A DNA stretch of 42,032 nucleotides, from the NCBI GenBank assembly GCA_022749995.1, contig JAKIWO010000002.1, positions 1 to 42,032 of the forward strand, given 5' to 3'. The translations under genes and the position numbers were made by a program. Within the stretch, counting starts at the first letter, position 1, and the number at the start of each line of letters is the position of its first letter. The notes under the pieces were generated by a model that was not told the DNA's origin, ran no database searches, and saw only the letters and a program-made list of their open reading frames with translations. Below are positions 14,402 to 22,857 of the stretch, piece after piece. Origin of the DNA: Thermoplasmata archaeon (GTDB lineage: Archaea; Thermoplasmatota; Thermoplasmata; Lutacidiplasmatales; UBA184).

Positions 14402-17230
14402 GTGACGCGCGAGCCGCCGCCGTGGCCCCCGCTCCCGCCGGAGCTGCGACGGGTGATCGAGGAACGCGGTTTCCTCGCTCCCACCGAAATCCAGCGGATC
14501 GCCTTCCCCCTGCTGCGCCACTCCACCGCCGACGCCCTCTTGGTCGCGCCGACGGGTACCGGCAAGACGGAAGCGGCCCTCCTGCCGCTCCTCGACGCCC
14601 TCGCCAGCCAGCCCAGTCCGGCGATGAGCCTCCTGTACGTCACTCCCCTGCGGGCGCTCAACCGGGACCTCGAGCAGCGGTTCATCACGCTCGCAGCAGC
14701 GGTCGGGCTCCGGGCCGGGGTCCGCCATGGGGATACCTCGACCGGCGAGCGCGCTCGCCAGGCCCGCCAACCGCCGGATCTCCTCCTCACGACACCGGAG
14801 ACGCTCTCGCTGCTGCTCTCTGGATCCCGCCTGCGGGCCGGGCTGCGCGAGCTGCAGACCGTCGTCGTCGACGAGGTCCACGAGCTGTTCCCCTCCGACC
14901 GGGGCGCCCAGCTCTCGGTGGTGCTCGAGCGGCTCGATGCCTTCCTTGGGCGACCGGCACGCCGGATCGGTCTCTCCGCGACCGTGGCCAACCCCGAGGA
15001 GGTGGCGCGGTTCCTCTCCCCCGCTCCGCGGCGCGTCGTGAGCCGGGTGGCCCGCCAACCGCGGAAGATCTCGATCGAGGTACGCACCGGAGTTCCGGAC
15101 CTGGAGCGCTTGCCCACGGAGTTGCGCGGCGAACTGCGCGCGGACGCGCCCTACCTCCAGGCGCTCCTCGCCGTCGAGGAGGAGGTGCGGGCCCACCAGA
15201 GCACGCTCGTGTTCGTCAACACCCGGCCGACCGCGGAGGGGCTGGGAGCCCGGCTGCGACGGCTCGCACCCGATCTCCCGCTCGCCGTCCATCACGGCTC
15301 GCTCTCGCGACCGATTCGGGAAGAGGCGGAGCAGGAGTTCCGGGAGGGGAAGCTGCGCGCGCTGGTCGCGACCTCCTCGCTGGAACTGGGGATCGACGTC
15401 GGCAGCGTCGACCGGGTGGTGCAGTTCGGTTCCCCGCATCAGGCGAGTCGACTGCTCCAGCGGGTCGGGCGGAGCGGACACCGGTTGGACCGGACCGTTT
15501 CGGGCGCGGTCCTTGCCCTCGACACGGACGACCTGGAAGAAGCCGCCGTGATCGCTCGCCGGGCCCTCGCCGGCGAGGTCGAGCCGACCCGCTGGCGAAC
15601 CCGCAACCGACTGGCGCTCGCCCAACAGGTGGTGGCGACCCTCTGGGCCGAGCGGCAGGCCGACGTCGCCGGGCTGTTCGCCCAGTTTCGCCACGCCCCG
15701 TGTGCCGCGGATCTCACCGAGGTGGAGTGGGAGGAACTGCTCCGGTACCTGGAAGGGCTTCGGAGCCTCGCACGGGAGGGTTCGACGCTGCGCCGCGGTC
15801 GCGGGACACTCGAGCGGTTCCACTCCACGCTCTCGTTGATCCCGGAGCAGAAGACCTACCGTCTGCGCGATCTCGGCAGCCGCCAGCCCATCGGCACGCT
15901 CGACGAACGGTTCGTGGTGACGCAGTTGCTCGCCGAACCCGAGCTGCTGTTCCTACTCCATGGTCAGACGTGGAGGGTGGTCGAATTTCGGGACGACGAG
16001 CTGCTCGTGGAGAGCGTGGCGCAGATCGGGGAGGAGCCGCGGTGGGTCGGCGAGGACCTCCCGGTCCCGTTCGAGGCGGCGCAGGAGATCGGTGCGATGC
16101 GCCGAACCGGCTCCAGCGACCGCTACCCGCTCACCGCGGCCGCGCGGGTCGAGCTCGACCGCCGGTTGCGCATCGCCCAAGCCGAGGAGGCCGCCACCGA
16201 CCGCCGCATCACCCTCACCGTCTCCGGCCGCGTGCTCGCCATCGGGGCCTGCTTCGGCAACCGCACCAACGCGACCCTCGCGCTCGCCCTGGCCGGGCTT
16301 ATGGGCCACCGGCTCGGAGGTCGGGTCGAAGTGCTGGCCGTCGAACCCACATGGATCGTGCTTGGGCTGCCCGTAGCCCTCGAGCCGGCGAAGGTGGAGG
16401 TCCAGCTGCAGATCGCGCCGGAAGAGATCGAGCCGCTCGTGGAGCGGCTCGTCCCGTCGAGTTCGGAGTTCCGGTATGTCTTCCTCAACGTCGCCCGGAA
16501 GTTCGGCGTACTACCGGTCGGCTCCGACCCGAGAGCGCTGCGCGACCTCGAACCGCTCATCGAAGCCTCCCGCCAGACCCCGCTGGGCCAGGAGGCGCTC
16601 GAGAAGACCCTGCACGAGCGGTTCGACGTTCCGCATGCCCGCGAGGTGCTGGAGCGGCTCCGCTCGGGTGCGATCCAGGTCCGGCCCGTTCCGACCGGAC
16701 CACTCAGCGAGCTCGTGCTGAGCCGGCTCAAGTGGCGCGAGCTGCCGGACACGCCTCCGCCGACGCTCCTCGCCGCCGTCGGCGAGCGACTGAAGCAGGA
16801 GACCCTCGTCCTGGTCTGCCTGCGGTGCGGATTCACGCGCAACACGACGCCCGCCAAGTTCACCGCGTCCGGTTCGGCCTGTCGCATCTGCCACGGTGCG
16901 CTCTCGGCGGCGCTCTCCCCTCGACGGACCGACGAGATCGACCGCATCCGACGGTACGCGCGCCGAAAATGGGAGTCCTCCCGCCGCACGCCCTCTGCGA
17001 AGGTCCGTACTCCCTCGCGACTCGAGCCGGTGCTTCGCGCGGCGTACACGAGCGCTGAGCTATTGGCCCACTACGGCGGGCGGGCGCTCCTTTGCCTGGC
17101 CGCCCGAGGGGTCGGGCCGGACACCGCCAAGCGGTTGCTCGCGCGGCCGTACCGGTCCGAAGCGGAGCTCCTGATCGCCCTCACGAAAGCCGAGCGGCAA
17201 TACGCTCGTACCCGCGCGTTCTGGGAGTGA
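14402..17230 (+). CDS. lhr: Lhr-type superfamily 2 DEAD/H-box helicase with C-terminal zinc ribbon
   Basis: 942 aa, GTG start. Helicase core: Q-motif TEIQRIAF (28-35), motif I APTGTGKT (49-56), TPLRALNRDL, TTPETL, DEVH (157-160), SAT (192-194), then in RecA2 ATSSLELGIDVG and QRVGRSGHR. This is followed by the Lhr winged-helix and core domain with VVEFRDDELLVE. At about residues 806-832 there are CLRCG and CRICHG, a likely zinc ribbon, and the C-terminal 60 residues contain helix-hairpin-helix-like LAARGVGPDTAKRLLARPY. Archaeal Lhr unwinds branched DNA and RNA-DNA hybrids at stalled replication forks. It lies 27 nt after the PPC gene. The stop of a converging membrane protein gene is 86 nt downstream. 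Confidence 0.92.
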   Translation: MTREPPPWPPLPPELRRVIEERGFLAPTEIQRIAFPLLRHSTADALLVAPTGTGKTEAALLPLLDALASQPSPAMSLLYVTPLRALNRDLEQRFITLAAAVGLRAGVRHGDTSTGERARQARQPPDLLLTTPETLSLLLSGSRLRAGLRELQTVVVDEVHELFPSDRGAQLSVVLERLDAFLGRPARRIGLSATVANPEEVARFLSPAPRRVVSRVARQPRKISIEVRTGVPDLERLPTELRGELRADAPYLQALLAVEEEVRAHQSTLVFVNTRPTAEGLGARLRRLAPDLPLAVHHGSLSRPIREEAEQEFREGKLRALVATSSLELGIDVGSVDRVVQFGSPHQASRLLQRVGRSGHRLDRTVSGAVLALDTDDLEEAAVIARRALAGEVEPTRWRTRNRLALAQQVVATLWAERQADVAGLFAQFRHAPCAADLTEVEWEELLRYLEGLRSLAREGSTLRRGRGTLERFHSTLSLIPEQKTYRLRDLGSRQPIGTLDERFVVTQLLAEPELLFLLHGQTWRVVEFRDDELLVESVAQIGEEPRWVGEDLPVPFEAAQEIGAMRRTGSSDRYPLTAAARVELDRRLRIAQAEEAATDRRITLTVSGRVLAIGACFGNRTNATLALALAGLMGHRLGGRVEVLAVEPTWIVLGLPVALEPAKVEVQLQIAPEEIEPLVERLVPSSSEFRYVFLNVARKFGVLPVGSDPRALRDLEPLIEASRQTPLGQEALEKTLHERFDVPHAREVLERLRSGAIQVRPVPTGPLSELVLSRLKWRELPDTPPPTLLAAVGERLKQETLVLVCLRCGFTRNTTPAKFTASGSACRICHGALSAALSPRRTDEIDRIRRYARRKWESSRRTPSAKVRTPSRLEPVLRAAYTSAELLAHYGGRALLCLAARGVGPDTAKRLLARPYRSEAELLIALTKAERQYARTRAFWE

Positions 17231-17316
17231 GGACGCCCCTTAGGCTGGTCGGCGCTCCCGCCGATCGGCGAGGGGGCCCAACGTTGACACGCAGGCGCGG
17301 TGGCACCCGTCCGCGA

Positions 17317-17796
17317 CTAGCTGCGAGGGAAGGCCCCGCATCCAGCGCAGACGGCACTCCCTGCAAGGAAGGGTCGGCCGCAGTTCCAACACGCGGTCGG
17401 TCGATCCGGGGCCCTCCGAGGGAAGAGGGATTCCACCCCGCTCTCCTCCTCGGAGGTCTCGAACACTATCGCGAGAATCCCCCCGAGGAGGCCGAGCAGG
17501 ATGCCGATGAGGAAACCCCCACCTCCGAAGAAGCTCAGGATGGACACTGCGACTATCACCACGCCCAGCGCGACGTGCGCTTCCGGGTACACCCACAGCA
17601 GCGCCGCCAGGAGCACGACGATGAACCCCAGTGCCATCCCCAGGAGTGCGATGCCCGAAAGGAGCGCGCTCGCCGCCGAGTAGCCGAGCGAGTTGGCCAC
17701 GCTTCCCGCGATGAGGAACACTGCGCCTTCGACCAGCATCAGGAGGCCGGCGATCACGGTGAGGGCGAATGCGAGCTGAGGGCGGTTCTCCTCCAT
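17317..17796 (-). CDS. Small membrane protein with C-terminal zinc ribbon, unknown function
   Basis: 159 aa from ATG 17796; an ATG at 17814 is possible, but a TATA-like CATATC at about 17835-17840 favours the shorter form. Four hydrophobic segments fill residues about 10-115, interrupted by short loops, followed by an acidic linker (SEEESGVESLF) and a ribbon CWNCGRPFLAGSAVCAGCG with two CxxC pairs. The layout of membrane helices and a cytosolic zinc ribbon is common among archaeal orphan membrane proteins. It does not overlap Trm1 upstream (121-nt gap). I cannot name the family with confidence. Confidence 0.7.
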   Translation of the reverse strand: MEENRPQLAFALTVIAGLLMLVEGAVFLIAGSVANSLGYSAASALLSGIALLGMALGFIVVLLAALLWVYPEAHVALGVVIVAVSILSFFGGGGFLIGILLGLLGGILAIVFETSEEESGVESLFPRRAPDRPTACWNCGRPFLAGSAVCAGCGAFPRS

Positions 17797-17935
17797 CCAG
17801 TACGAGGGGCGCAACCGCCTCGAGAACGTACGGCGATATGAACTCCTCCGCAGCCCACGGCAGACCGCCGCGCGCTATCGGAGACTGTTGTTCTTCCGAG
17901 CTCGTAGCCGTCTCGGCCCGGGGGCGGCACACGTC

Positions 17936-19051
17936 CTAGGAAATCGCGGGGCTCCCCGGGCCCAGCTTCCGAGCGGTCTCCCGGGCGGCAGCGGTGACCT
18001 CGGTCCGTGGGGCCGTGGTACGAAAGGCGCTACCGGTGAGGTGGCTGCGAGCCGCGCCGTACCCTCGGCTCCGCAGCTCGGCGAGGAGCTCGGCAAGTGG
18101 CGGAGGGGATGCCAGGCCTAGCTCCCCCGCGAGGCGGTTCGCCTCGTAGGCGAAGGGAACGTCGACGGCGGATTCCTCCCGCCACCGGCCGAGCAACTGC
18201 CCAAGCCGCGCCGGGTCGGATACCCCGATCGGCACCTCGAGGGACTCCACGAACGAACGCTCGAACAGTGGTCCGGTCCACATCGGGCCGTACGGCCCTG
18301 GAGCTCCCAGGGGTGGCCCATCGTCCGCAGCGGGTGGATACTCTCCGACCGGAGGCCGAAGCGGAGAGTTGGATGGCGCTAGCTCGCCGTAGACTCGGAG
18401 ATGATGCCCCAGGACATACGCCAGGATGGGTCGGAGACCGAGCCCACGCTCGCGGGCCGCGGAGGTGAGCGTGGCGAGGAGGATGCGCAACCCGCCCTCG
18501 GGTCCGAGCCAGCCTCGGACCGGTCGTGCGCCGTACCGCCGCTCGCAGACCTTCCGTTGAGGCCCGGCCAGCACCATGAGGTCGGTGGCGGTGACCCCGA
18601 GGAGCCCCCCCCGCTCGAGCGCGGTCATCGCCGCGGGGAGGAACAGCAGGGGCGAGCCGTATGGGTCCAAGTCGACGTAGTCGTACGGGCCCGCGGGGCC
18701 TCCCTCGCGTGCGTCGGCCCGGAACGCCCTCGCCCCCCGGTCGGCGTAGCGTGCGCAGTTGCTCTGAAGGACCTCGTGGGCCTCGGGGTGGGCCTCGGTC
18801 GAGTCGAGACCGGAGAACGCACCCGATTCCACGAGCAAGCGGAGGCCCCGGACTCCGGTCGCCGAGAGCATCTCCCAGGCTCGCTGCGGGGGCGGGTGGA
18901 GCTTTCCCCAGGCCGTGAGCACGCTCACACCCACGTCCCGGTCGATCCGCATCGCCGGATTGTAGAACACGGGCGCCCGGCGCGCCGGTCCCTCCCTCTG
19001 CGGCGCCGGCGGGAGCAGGAGCTCGGTCCGTCCCTCGCGCCCGAGGCGCAC
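17936..19051 (-). CDS. trm1: tRNA (guanine26-N2)-dimethyltransferase Trm1
   Basis: 371 aa, GTG start. It dimethylates G26 of tRNAs with S-adenosylmethionine. Family marks: VFYNPAMRIDRDVGV (residues 28-42), the SAM motif LSATGVRGLRL, YDYVDLDPYGSP (the D-PPY-equivalent catalytic motif of Trm1), GLLGVTATDLMVLAG, and the C-terminal domain with GPMWTGPLFERSFVE. Length is typical of archaeal Trm1. The start is 5 nt after the stop of the upstream NTPase gene, so the two are co-transcribed. Position 26 of the tRNA-Trp in this window is A, so that tRNA is not a target. Confidence 0.95.
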   Translation of the reverse strand: MRLGREGRTELLLPPAPQREGPARRAPVFYNPAMRIDRDVGVSVLTAWGKLHPPPQRAWEMLSATGVRGLRLLVESGAFSGLDSTEAHPEAHEVLQSNCARYADRGARAFRADAREGGPAGPYDYVDLDPYGSPLLFLPAAMTALERGGLLGVTATDLMVLAGPQRKVCERRYGARPVRGWLGPEGGLRILLATLTSAARERGLGLRPILAYVLGHHLRVYGELAPSNSPLRPPVGEYPPAADDGPPLGAPGPYGPMWTGPLFERSFVESLEVPIGVSDPARLGQLLGRWREESAVDVPFAYEANRLAGELGLASPPPLAELLAELRSRGYGAARSHLTGSAFRTTAPRTEVTAAARETARKLGPGSPAIS

Positions 19052-19056
19052 CGCGG

Positions 19057-19590
19057 CTAGTGGGCCCGGCCCGTGAGCAGCTTGACGATCTTGAACGCGA
19101 GCAGGTTCTTGTTCACCGGCGTCACCTCGAGCAGTCGTAGTTCATCCCTCCGCCGGATGTCCTGGAGCAAGGGGTTCCGGGATTTCTTGTGGAGGGTCAT
19201 CACGATCGACTTGTCGGCGTCCAGCGTGTCGACCACCGAGCGGGTGAACGGCTCGCTCTCGACCTCCATCTTGCCGACCTCGTCGATGACGATCACGTCG
19301 GCGCTCTCCCGGGCCTCGGCCAGGGAACGCACCCCGAGCCCCTCGAGGGCGGCGAGGTTCACACCGTACCGGCCGGATCGCACCCGCGACTTGAGCTCTT
19401 CGTGGGCGAACACCTCGTGCTCCTTCGTGAGCCAGTTGGTGATCTGGAAGCCCGCGCGGCGGTGCTTGTCCTCGATCGGCTCGGTGACCATCCCGCCGAC
19501 CCGGATCCCTTCCTGTTCGAGGAGCTGGATGATCCGGAGCAACGTTTGGGTCTTGCCCGAGCCCGGGAGGCCTGTGATTCCGATCTTCAC
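19057..19590 (-). CDS. THEP1-family nucleoside-triphosphatase
   Basis: P-loop NTPase, 177 aa from GTG 19590 (KIGITGLPGSGKT); a GTG eight codons upstream (19614) is an alternative. Walker A GLPGSGKT, Walker B VIVIDEVGKMEV (DEVGKME is the hallmark of the THEP1/human NTPCR family) and C-terminal VTPVNKNLL are present. Members hydrolyse nucleoside triphosphates slowly; the biological role is unclear. It forms an operon with trm1 (5-nt gap). A minus-strand TTTCTAG at about 19617-19624 could be the TATA box, about 30 nt before the shorter start. The family call is firm. Confidence 0.87.
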   Translation of the reverse strand: MKIGITGLPGSGKTQTLLRIIQLLEQEGIRVGGMVTEPIEDKHRRAGFQITNWLTKEHEVFAHEELKSRVRSGRYGVNLAALEGLGVRSLAEARESADVIVIDEVGKMEVESEPFTRSVVDTLDADKSIVMTLHKKSRNPLLQDIRRRDELRLLEVTPVNKNLLAFKIVKLLTGRAH

Positions 19591-19686
19591 CGGTGCTGCA
19601 AGGCGACGAGGCACAGCTAGAAACTCCGTTAGGAATCTTGCGTATGGCCCGTGGGAATAAGAGGGTTCGTGCGAGGACCGTCGTAT

Positions 19687-20499
19687 ATGCTACGCCGGCG
19701 CACGAGCCATCCGCGACGGGAGTCAAGGGGCAGCGTGTACTCCCCGCGGGAGGACACGTTCCTCCTGCTGCCGCTCGCCGAACGCACCCGTCCGGGCGAG
19801 CTGGTACTCGACGTCGGCACCGGTTCCGGACTACTCGCTTCGCGTGCCGCCCTCGCGGGGGGTCGAGTGCTGGCTACCGACCTGAACCCGAAGGCGCTCG
19901 AGCAAGCCCGTTCGCGCTGTCGCGAGGTCGGCGCCCAGGTCGAGTTCGTGCGCACCGACCTGGCCCGCGGGACCCGGCAATTCGACCTCGTCCTGGCCAA
20001 TCCTCCGTACCTTCCCTCGGGCGGCCACGCCGGGCGCAGCGCCCCGGAGGACCGACTCGCGCTCGATGGGGGGCCGGACGGCTGTCGGGTGAGCGCGCAA
20101 CTGCTGCGCGAGCTTCCCGAGCACCTCGGACCCGGGGCTCGAGCCTACGTCGTCGTTTCCTCCCTCCAATCGCCGGCGCGGATGAGGGGCCTGCTCGAGC
20201 ACTGGGCCCGCCAGGTCGGGCCGGTGCGTACGGTCGCGGAGCGCCGTCTCGAGGGGGAGTGGCTCCGAGTGATGGAGCTGCGCCGCCGCGCTACCACAGG
20301 GCGCGCCCGCGCGGCTGGGCGCGGAGTCGCCGGCGCAGGTGGAACGCGTTCATCCGGGGCGCCGGCGCCGGAGCGCCCCCCATCGTCTCGACGGACACCA
20401 CCTCGAGGGAGGGCTCCAACAGGTCCACGACATCGCCGACGGAGAGCCGGTAGGGCGGACCCACCCGGCGCCGCTGCTCCTCGCGCGCGAACGCCATGA
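19687..20499 (+). CDS. HemK2/Mtq2-like glutamine N5-methyltransferase with run-on C-terminus
   Basis: The core spans about 19735-20300: VYSPREDTFLLLPLAERT, SAM motif I LVLDVGTGSGLLASRAA, LATDLNPKALEQA, and the catalytic NPPY in LVLANPPYLPSG. This is the HemK2/Mtq2 type, which in archaea, with Trm112, methylates the GGQ glutamine of release factor aRF1. Start options are ATG 19687 or GTG 19735; a TATATG at 19683-19689 would favour the GTG, an upstream AATAAGA the ATG. The family usually ends where this protein has RVMELRRR. Here no stop occurs until 20499, adding some 70 Arg/Pro-rich residues of poor coding character that overlap the opposite-strand methyltransferase by 209 nt. Confidence 0.82.
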   Translation: MLRRRTSHPRRESRGSVYSPREDTFLLLPLAERTRPGELVLDVGTGSGLLASRAALAGGRVLATDLNPKALEQARSRCREVGAQVEFVRTDLARGTRQFDLVLANPPYLPSGGHAGRSAPEDRLALDGGPDGCRVSAQLLRELPEHLGPGARAYVVVSSLQSPARMRGLLEHWARQVGPVRTVAERRLEGEWLRVMELRRRATTGRARAAGRGVAGAGGTRSSGAPAPERPPSSRRTPPRGRAPTGPRHRRRRAGRADPPGAAAPRARTP

Positions 20500-20929
20500 G
20501 CAGGTAGTCACCGCCAGGACGGAGCACCCGAGCCAGCTGAGCGGCGTACCTCTGCCGCTCCCGCGGCGTGAGCGTGTGCAGGAGGCCGATGTCCGTGACG
20601 AGGTCGAACGATTGGGCCGGGAACGGCAACCGTAGCACCGAGCCGACCTCGAAGCGGGGTCGGCGACCGTGGGCGGGCCGTCGACCGTTGGCGGCGGCGA
20701 TCGCCGACGGAGCGGCGTCCAGCCCCACCGCCGCGTAGCCGGTCCGGGCGAGCCAAAGCACGAGCGTACCGGCACCGCAGCCGAGGTCGAGCGACCGGCC
20801 CCGCGCGACACGGCGGCGGCGGACCGCGTTGGCCACCCACACCGGAGGGCGCGGGGAGAACCAGGGCAGGTTTCGGTAGTCCTGCTCCCGATACCGATCC
20901 TCAAATCGGCGGGTCAGCGCCTCGCTCAT
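20291..20929 (-). CDS. Class I SAM-dependent methyltransferase, unknown substrate
   Basis: 212 aa from ATG 20929. Rossmann-type motifs: RSLDLGCGAGTLVLWLAR (motif I), AVGLDAAPSAIAAA (acidic ribose-binding residue), PFPAQSFDLVTDIGLLHTL (motif II) and VLRPGGDYLLMAF (motif III). N-terminal RYREQDYRNLPWFSPRPP resembles the entry of the thiopurine-methyltransferase/UbiE-like group, but the substrate cannot be named. The frame is open upstream to 21508, but that part is antisense to purQ. It lies 37 nt after the purQ stop on the same strand and converges with the HemK2-like gene, overlapping its tail. Confidence 0.82.
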   Translation of the reverse strand: MSEALTRRFEDRYREQDYRNLPWFSPRPPVWVANAVRRRRVARGRSLDLGCGAGTLVLWLARTGYAAVGLDAAPSAIAAANGRRPAHGRRPRFEVGSVLRLPFPAQSFDLVTDIGLLHTLTPRERQRYAAQLARVLRPGGDYLLMAFAREEQRRRVGPPYRLSVGDVVDLLEPSLEVVSVETMGGAPAPAPRMNAFHLRRRLRAQPRGRALW

Positions 20930-20966
20930 CGAACCTTCGACCCCTCGCGTGCCCGTCCGAGTCGGA

Positions 20967-21806
20967 CTAGGTGGCGAGCGATGGGCCCTGCGCGAGATGG
21001 TGCACGAGCTCGTCGAAGAACCACCGGCCGCCGCCGGGCCCGGAGGGCTCGCCGGCGCGTGTCCAATCCGGTTCGAGCCGCCGGAAGAACCCTCGCTCGG
21101 GGTGCGGCATGAGACCGAAGACGTTCCCCTCGGGATTGGTGAGCCCGGCGACGCCCCGAGGCGAGCCGTTGGGGTTCCACGGGTAGCCCGCTGCACGCCC
21201 CTCGGGGTCCACCCATCGGAACAGGATCTGACCGGCCGCCTCGAGCTCATCGAGACGTCGCTCCTCGTCCCCGGCCAAGCACAGGTGCCCTTCGCCGTGC
21301 GCCGAGGGGGCGTAGAGCCGCCGTCCCGCCTGGACGCCCCGCAGCGGCGCGAAGTTTCCCCCCTCCCACCGCAAAAAGGTCGGGCGGCATTCAAAGTGGC
21401 CGGACTGGTTCGGCATGAGCGCAGCCTCCGGGGGGCCGAGCCGTTGGCCGGGGCGGCCGGGAAGCAGCCCCAGCTCGGTGAGGACTTGGAACCCGTTGCA
21501 GATCCCACCGAGGTAGCCGCCTCCGCGCAGGTAGGCTTCGAGCTCGGGGCCTACGGCAGCGCGCATGCGGGCGGCGAGGATCGCGCCGGCGCGGACGTAA
21601 TCTCCGCCGCTAAATCCGCCCGGAACGAGGAGCGCACGAAAGTCGGAGAGGCGGCGCCGGTCTTCCGGTCGGACGTCGCGCCCCTCGAACTGCTTGAGGT
21701 GCACCACCTCCGGTTGCGCCCCCGCGCCGGCGAGCGCGACGCCGAGCTCCCGGTCGCAGTTGGTCCCCTCGATGCTCAGGATCCCGACCCGGACGGAGGT
21801 CCGCAT
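20967..21806 (-). CDS. purQ: Phosphoribosylformylglycinamidine synthase subunit PurQ (glutamine amidotransferase)
   Basis: 279 aa from ATG 21806. Class I glutamine amidotransferase that supplies ammonia to PurL in step four of purine synthesis. N-terminal VGILSIEGTNCDRELG, oxyanion/Gly-rich VPGGFSGGDYVRAG, nucleophile Cys in GGICNGFQVL and the catalytic His-Glu in GLMPHPERGFF are intact. Length is above that of the short bacterial PurQ, as in many archaea. A GTG two codons upstream (21812) is an alternative. The TATA-like GGTTAAGCC covers the stop codon of the preceding moaA, so purQ likely has its own leaderless message. purS and purL are not in the window. Confidence 0.95.
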   Translation of the reverse strand: MRTSVRVGILSIEGTNCDRELGVALAGAGAQPEVVHLKQFEGRDVRPEDRRRLSDFRALLVPGGFSGGDYVRAGAILAARMRAAVGPELEAYLRGGGYLGGICNGFQVLTELGLLPGRPGQRLGPPEAALMPNQSGHFECRPTFLRWEGGNFAPLRGVQAGRRLYAPSAHGEGHLCLAGDEERRLDELEAAGQILFRWVDPEGRAAGYPWNPNGSPRGVAGLTNPEGNVFGLMPHPERGFFRRLEPDWTRAGEPSGPGGGRWFFDELVHHLAQGPSLAT

Positions 21807-21833
21807 CCCCACGCGGCTCGGAACGGGAACGGC

Positions 21834-21842
21834 GGCTTAACC
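21834..21842 (-). promoter_or_regulatory. purQ TATA box overlapping the moaA stop codon
   Basis: Minus strand GGTTAAGCC, centred about 30 nt before the purQ ATG at 21806. The TAA inside it is the moaA stop (21839-21837). It implies purQ is transcribed separately from moeA-moaA in spite of the very short gap. Confidence 0.5.
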
Positions 21843-22850
21843 GTTCGGAGCCATCTCGGTCCGGGGCTCGGGCGGAGCTCGCGCGCTCTCCTCGGGTTCG
21901 GAGGAGGGCACCGGGGTGCGCGGCCCGACGAAGTAGGGGCGGCGCCGTTGTACCGCGGTGGCGAAGGCGGGAAGGAGTTCCTCGGCGGTGGCGCCGCGCT
22001 CGAGCTCGGGACGCAGGTCGACGAGCCCCGCGTTGGTCATGAGGCAGCCCTTGAGCCGACCGTCGGAGGTGAGCCGCAGCCGATGGCACGCCATGCAGAA
22101 GTCGGGGTTCTCCACCGGCTGGACCAATTCGACCACGGCGGGGGCGCCGTCGAATTCGAGCGTGTAGCGGGGCCGGTCGTGCAGGCGATTGTGCTCGACC
22201 TGGAACGCCCGGGCCGCGGCCGCGCCGGTGAGGCGGCCGAGCTCCGAATGCAGCTCCCGGTAGACCGACGGGTCGACGCGCCCGGAGACGTTCTCGAACT
22301 CGATCACTTGCACCCACGCACCGACCGACTGCGCGAAGCGGATCACCGACCAGAGCGGAGGCTCCCTTCCTTCGGCAGGGGCGAGCGCGACCACGTTGAG
22401 CTTCACTGGGGTGAGCCCGGCGGCGACCGCCGCCCCGATCCCGGCGAGGGTCCGGGCGCAACCATCGACGCCGGTCAGCGCGCGGTACTCCTCGGGGTCG
22501 AGGCTCGGAAGGCTCACGTTCACTCGGTCGAGTCCGGCCCGCCGAAGCGGCTCGGCTAGCTCGACCAGCCGCAGCCCGTTGGTCGTCATCGACAGCTCGT
22601 CGACCCACGGTCGCAGCCGGGAGACGATCTCGACCACGTCGGTGCGGAGCGTGGGCTCTCCGCCCGTCAGCTTCACATGGCGGATCCCCCCGAGCGAGGC
22701 GGCGTGGACCACCCGCTCGATCTGCTCCGGCGAGAGCTCCTCACGCGCGACCGGTTGGCCCTCCATGTGGCAGAACACGCACCGGAGGTTGCACCGCTGC
22801 GTGAGGGAGACGCGGAGGTCGGTCACCTCACGGCCGTAGCGGTCGTGCAC
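21837..22850 (-). CDS. moaA: GTP 3',8-cyclase MoaA (molybdenum cofactor biosynthesis)
   Basis: 337 aa, GTG start. Radical SAM enzyme for the first step of molybdopterin synthesis. The N-terminal cluster motif is Cys20, Cys24, Cys27 (RCNLRCVFC), followed by VKLTGGEPTLR (GGEP binds SAM) and DELSMTTNGLRL. The second cluster site in the C-terminal half is FCMACHRLRLTSDGRLKGC, matching the CxxC...C ligands that bind GTP. The last 40 residues are a Pro/Glu-rich tail; the C-terminal double glycine of canonical MoaA is not seen. It begins 7 nt after the moeA stop, so pfkB-like kinase, moeA and moaA form one transcript. moaC, moaB, moaD and moaE are not in the window. Confidence 0.95.
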   Translation of the reverse strand: MHDRYGREVTDLRVSLTQRCNLRCVFCHMEGQPVAREELSPEQIERVVHAASLGGIRHVKLTGGEPTLRTDVVEIVSRLRPWVDELSMTTNGLRLVELAEPLRRAGLDRVNVSLPSLDPEEYRALTGVDGCARTLAGIGAAVAAGLTPVKLNVVALAPAEGREPPLWSVIRFAQSVGAWVQVIEFENVSGRVDPSVYRELHSELGRLTGAAAARAFQVEHNRLHDRPRYTLEFDGAPAVVELVQPVENPDFCMACHRLRLTSDGRLKGCLMTNAGLVDLRPELERGATAEELLPAFATAVQRRRPYFVGPRTPVPSSEPEESARAPPEPRTEMAPNG

Positions 22851-22857
22851 GACCGGG

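Noticed and set aside
14422-17058. 878-codon open frame within the Lhr gene
   Set aside because: Another frame of the same strand with Arg/Pro/Gly-rich translation and no motifs; the helicase frame is clear.
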